Part shown: positions 5,811 to 6,043 of the stretch, piece after piece | Layout of the letters: the number at the start of each line of letters is the position of its first letter | Numbering within the stretch: the first letter of the stretch is position 1 | Assembly (NCBI GenBank): GCA_030642525.1 | Contig: DAOWNO010000143.1 | Coordinates: forward strand, 1 to 6,043 | From: Candidatus Aegiribacteria sp. | GTDB taxonomy: Bacteria; Fermentibacterota; Fermentibacteria; Fermentibacterales; JCC-6 | DNA length: 6,043 bases | Reading direction: 5' to 3' | Notes under the pieces: generated by a model | What the model was told of the DNA's origin: nothing | The model's database searches: none | What the model saw: only the letters and a program-made list of their open reading frames with translations | Position numbers and translations under genes: made by a program

Positions 5811-6043
5811 GGCCGTACAAATCTGCTGGACATGCTACACGAACTGTTAAATGCAGCCAGCTCAAATCAGGTTGGCCTGAGTCACCCGACAGTTTCCGCT
5901 TACCGCTGCTACCTTCCGGTCCTGACGGGGTTCGCGGGCTGGCGTCGCTCAAGTCCTGATCATCAGCACCGCTTACAATGAAACAGCCTCGTTACGCAAT
6001 GCCGCACAGAGTATCTCAGCCCCGCTATAGCGGATTGCGGGTA
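5811..6043 (-). ncRNA. ffs: Signal recognition particle RNA, long bacterial form (5' end outside the window)
   Basis: RNA scaffold of the signal recognition particle, which binds Ffh and targets membrane and secreted proteins. On the minus strand the universal S-domain hairpin is clear: GTCAGGACCGGAAGGTAGCA around a GGAA tetraloop (5914-5917), with the asymmetric Ffh-binding loop, then GGTAAGCGG closing on CCGC. Flanking helices include ATCAGG (5955-5960) with CCTGAT (5866-5871) and TGAG/CTCA. Unlike the short 4.5S RNA, it continues into Alu-domain sequence. CCCGCAATCCGC followed by GCGGGG forms a stem (6037-6041 with 6021-6025) matching the CUCGCAAUCCGC...GCGAG element of Gram-positive-type long SRP RNAs. 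The 3' end is placed near TGTACGGCC, which should pair with the missing 5' end; that boundary is approximate. By comparison with known long forms, some 30-40 bases are missing. It lies just upstream of dnaX, as scr does in Bacillus. Confidence 0.92.

Noticed and set aside
5718..5981. Open frames on both strands across the SRP RNA
   Set aside because: They overlap a structured RNA with a diagnostic SRP hairpin and have no ribosome site or protein similarity I can recognise.
1..6043. CRISPR array, insertion sequence, tRNA, prophage or defence genes
   Set aside because: No direct-repeat arrays, terminal inverted repeats, transposase-like frames or tRNA cloverleaf signals were seen; the window is filled by housekeeping genes.

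Overview
The window is a tightly packed stretch of bacterial chromosome in which every recognisable gene lies on the minus strand. Read from right to left in the direction of transcription, the order is: signal recognition particle RNA (5' end outside the window), dnaX, ybaB, recR, pgsA, pgpA, a stand-alone CinA C-terminal/PncC-type gene, thpR, recA and the N-terminal part of recX, which runs off the left edge. Gaps between genes are 4-base overlaps, a few bases, or at most 26 bases. I see no intrinsic terminator or internal promoter, so a single polycistronic unit is likely.

Right part (about 4015-6043): the SRP RNA ends about 25 bases before dnaX. It is the long bacterial form, with sequence of the Alu (5') domain as well as the S-domain hairpin. 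After it come dnaX (clamp-loader subunit), ybaB (nucleoid-associated protein) and recR (recombination mediator), a trio conserved in many bacteria. Middle part (about 2346-3427): pgsA and pgpA encode the two consecutive enzymes that make phosphatidylglycerol from CDP-diacylglycerol and glycerol-3-phosphate. Left part (1-2359): the PncC-type amidohydrolase, the ThpR 2H phosphoesterase, recA and recX. This resembles the pgsA/cinA/recA and recA/recX neighbourhoods of many bacteria, here joined to the dnaX-ybaB-recR block.

The organism cannot be named from this sequence. Base composition looks near balanced. Shine-Dalgarno sequences are strong and purine-rich, and starts are often not ATG (TTG for dnaX and pgsA, GTG for recR and pgpA, apparently CTG for recX). 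Seven of the eight visible stop codons are TGA and one, that of recA, is TAG. A long SRP RNA with an Alu domain argues against gamma-proteobacteria. The protein sequences do not point clearly to Firmicutes either, so a less-studied phylum is possible, but that is inference.

This is mainly a housekeeping region, and I found no defence system, mobile element or wholly new system. The points most worth a second look are the recA/recX junction, where recX has no ATG, GTG or TTG for its first 31 codons but has a well-placed Shine-Dalgarno before a CTG and lies in frame with the recA TAG stop; the long SRP RNA next to dnaX; and the short, very acidic tail of DnaX ending in a hydrophobic LF motif.
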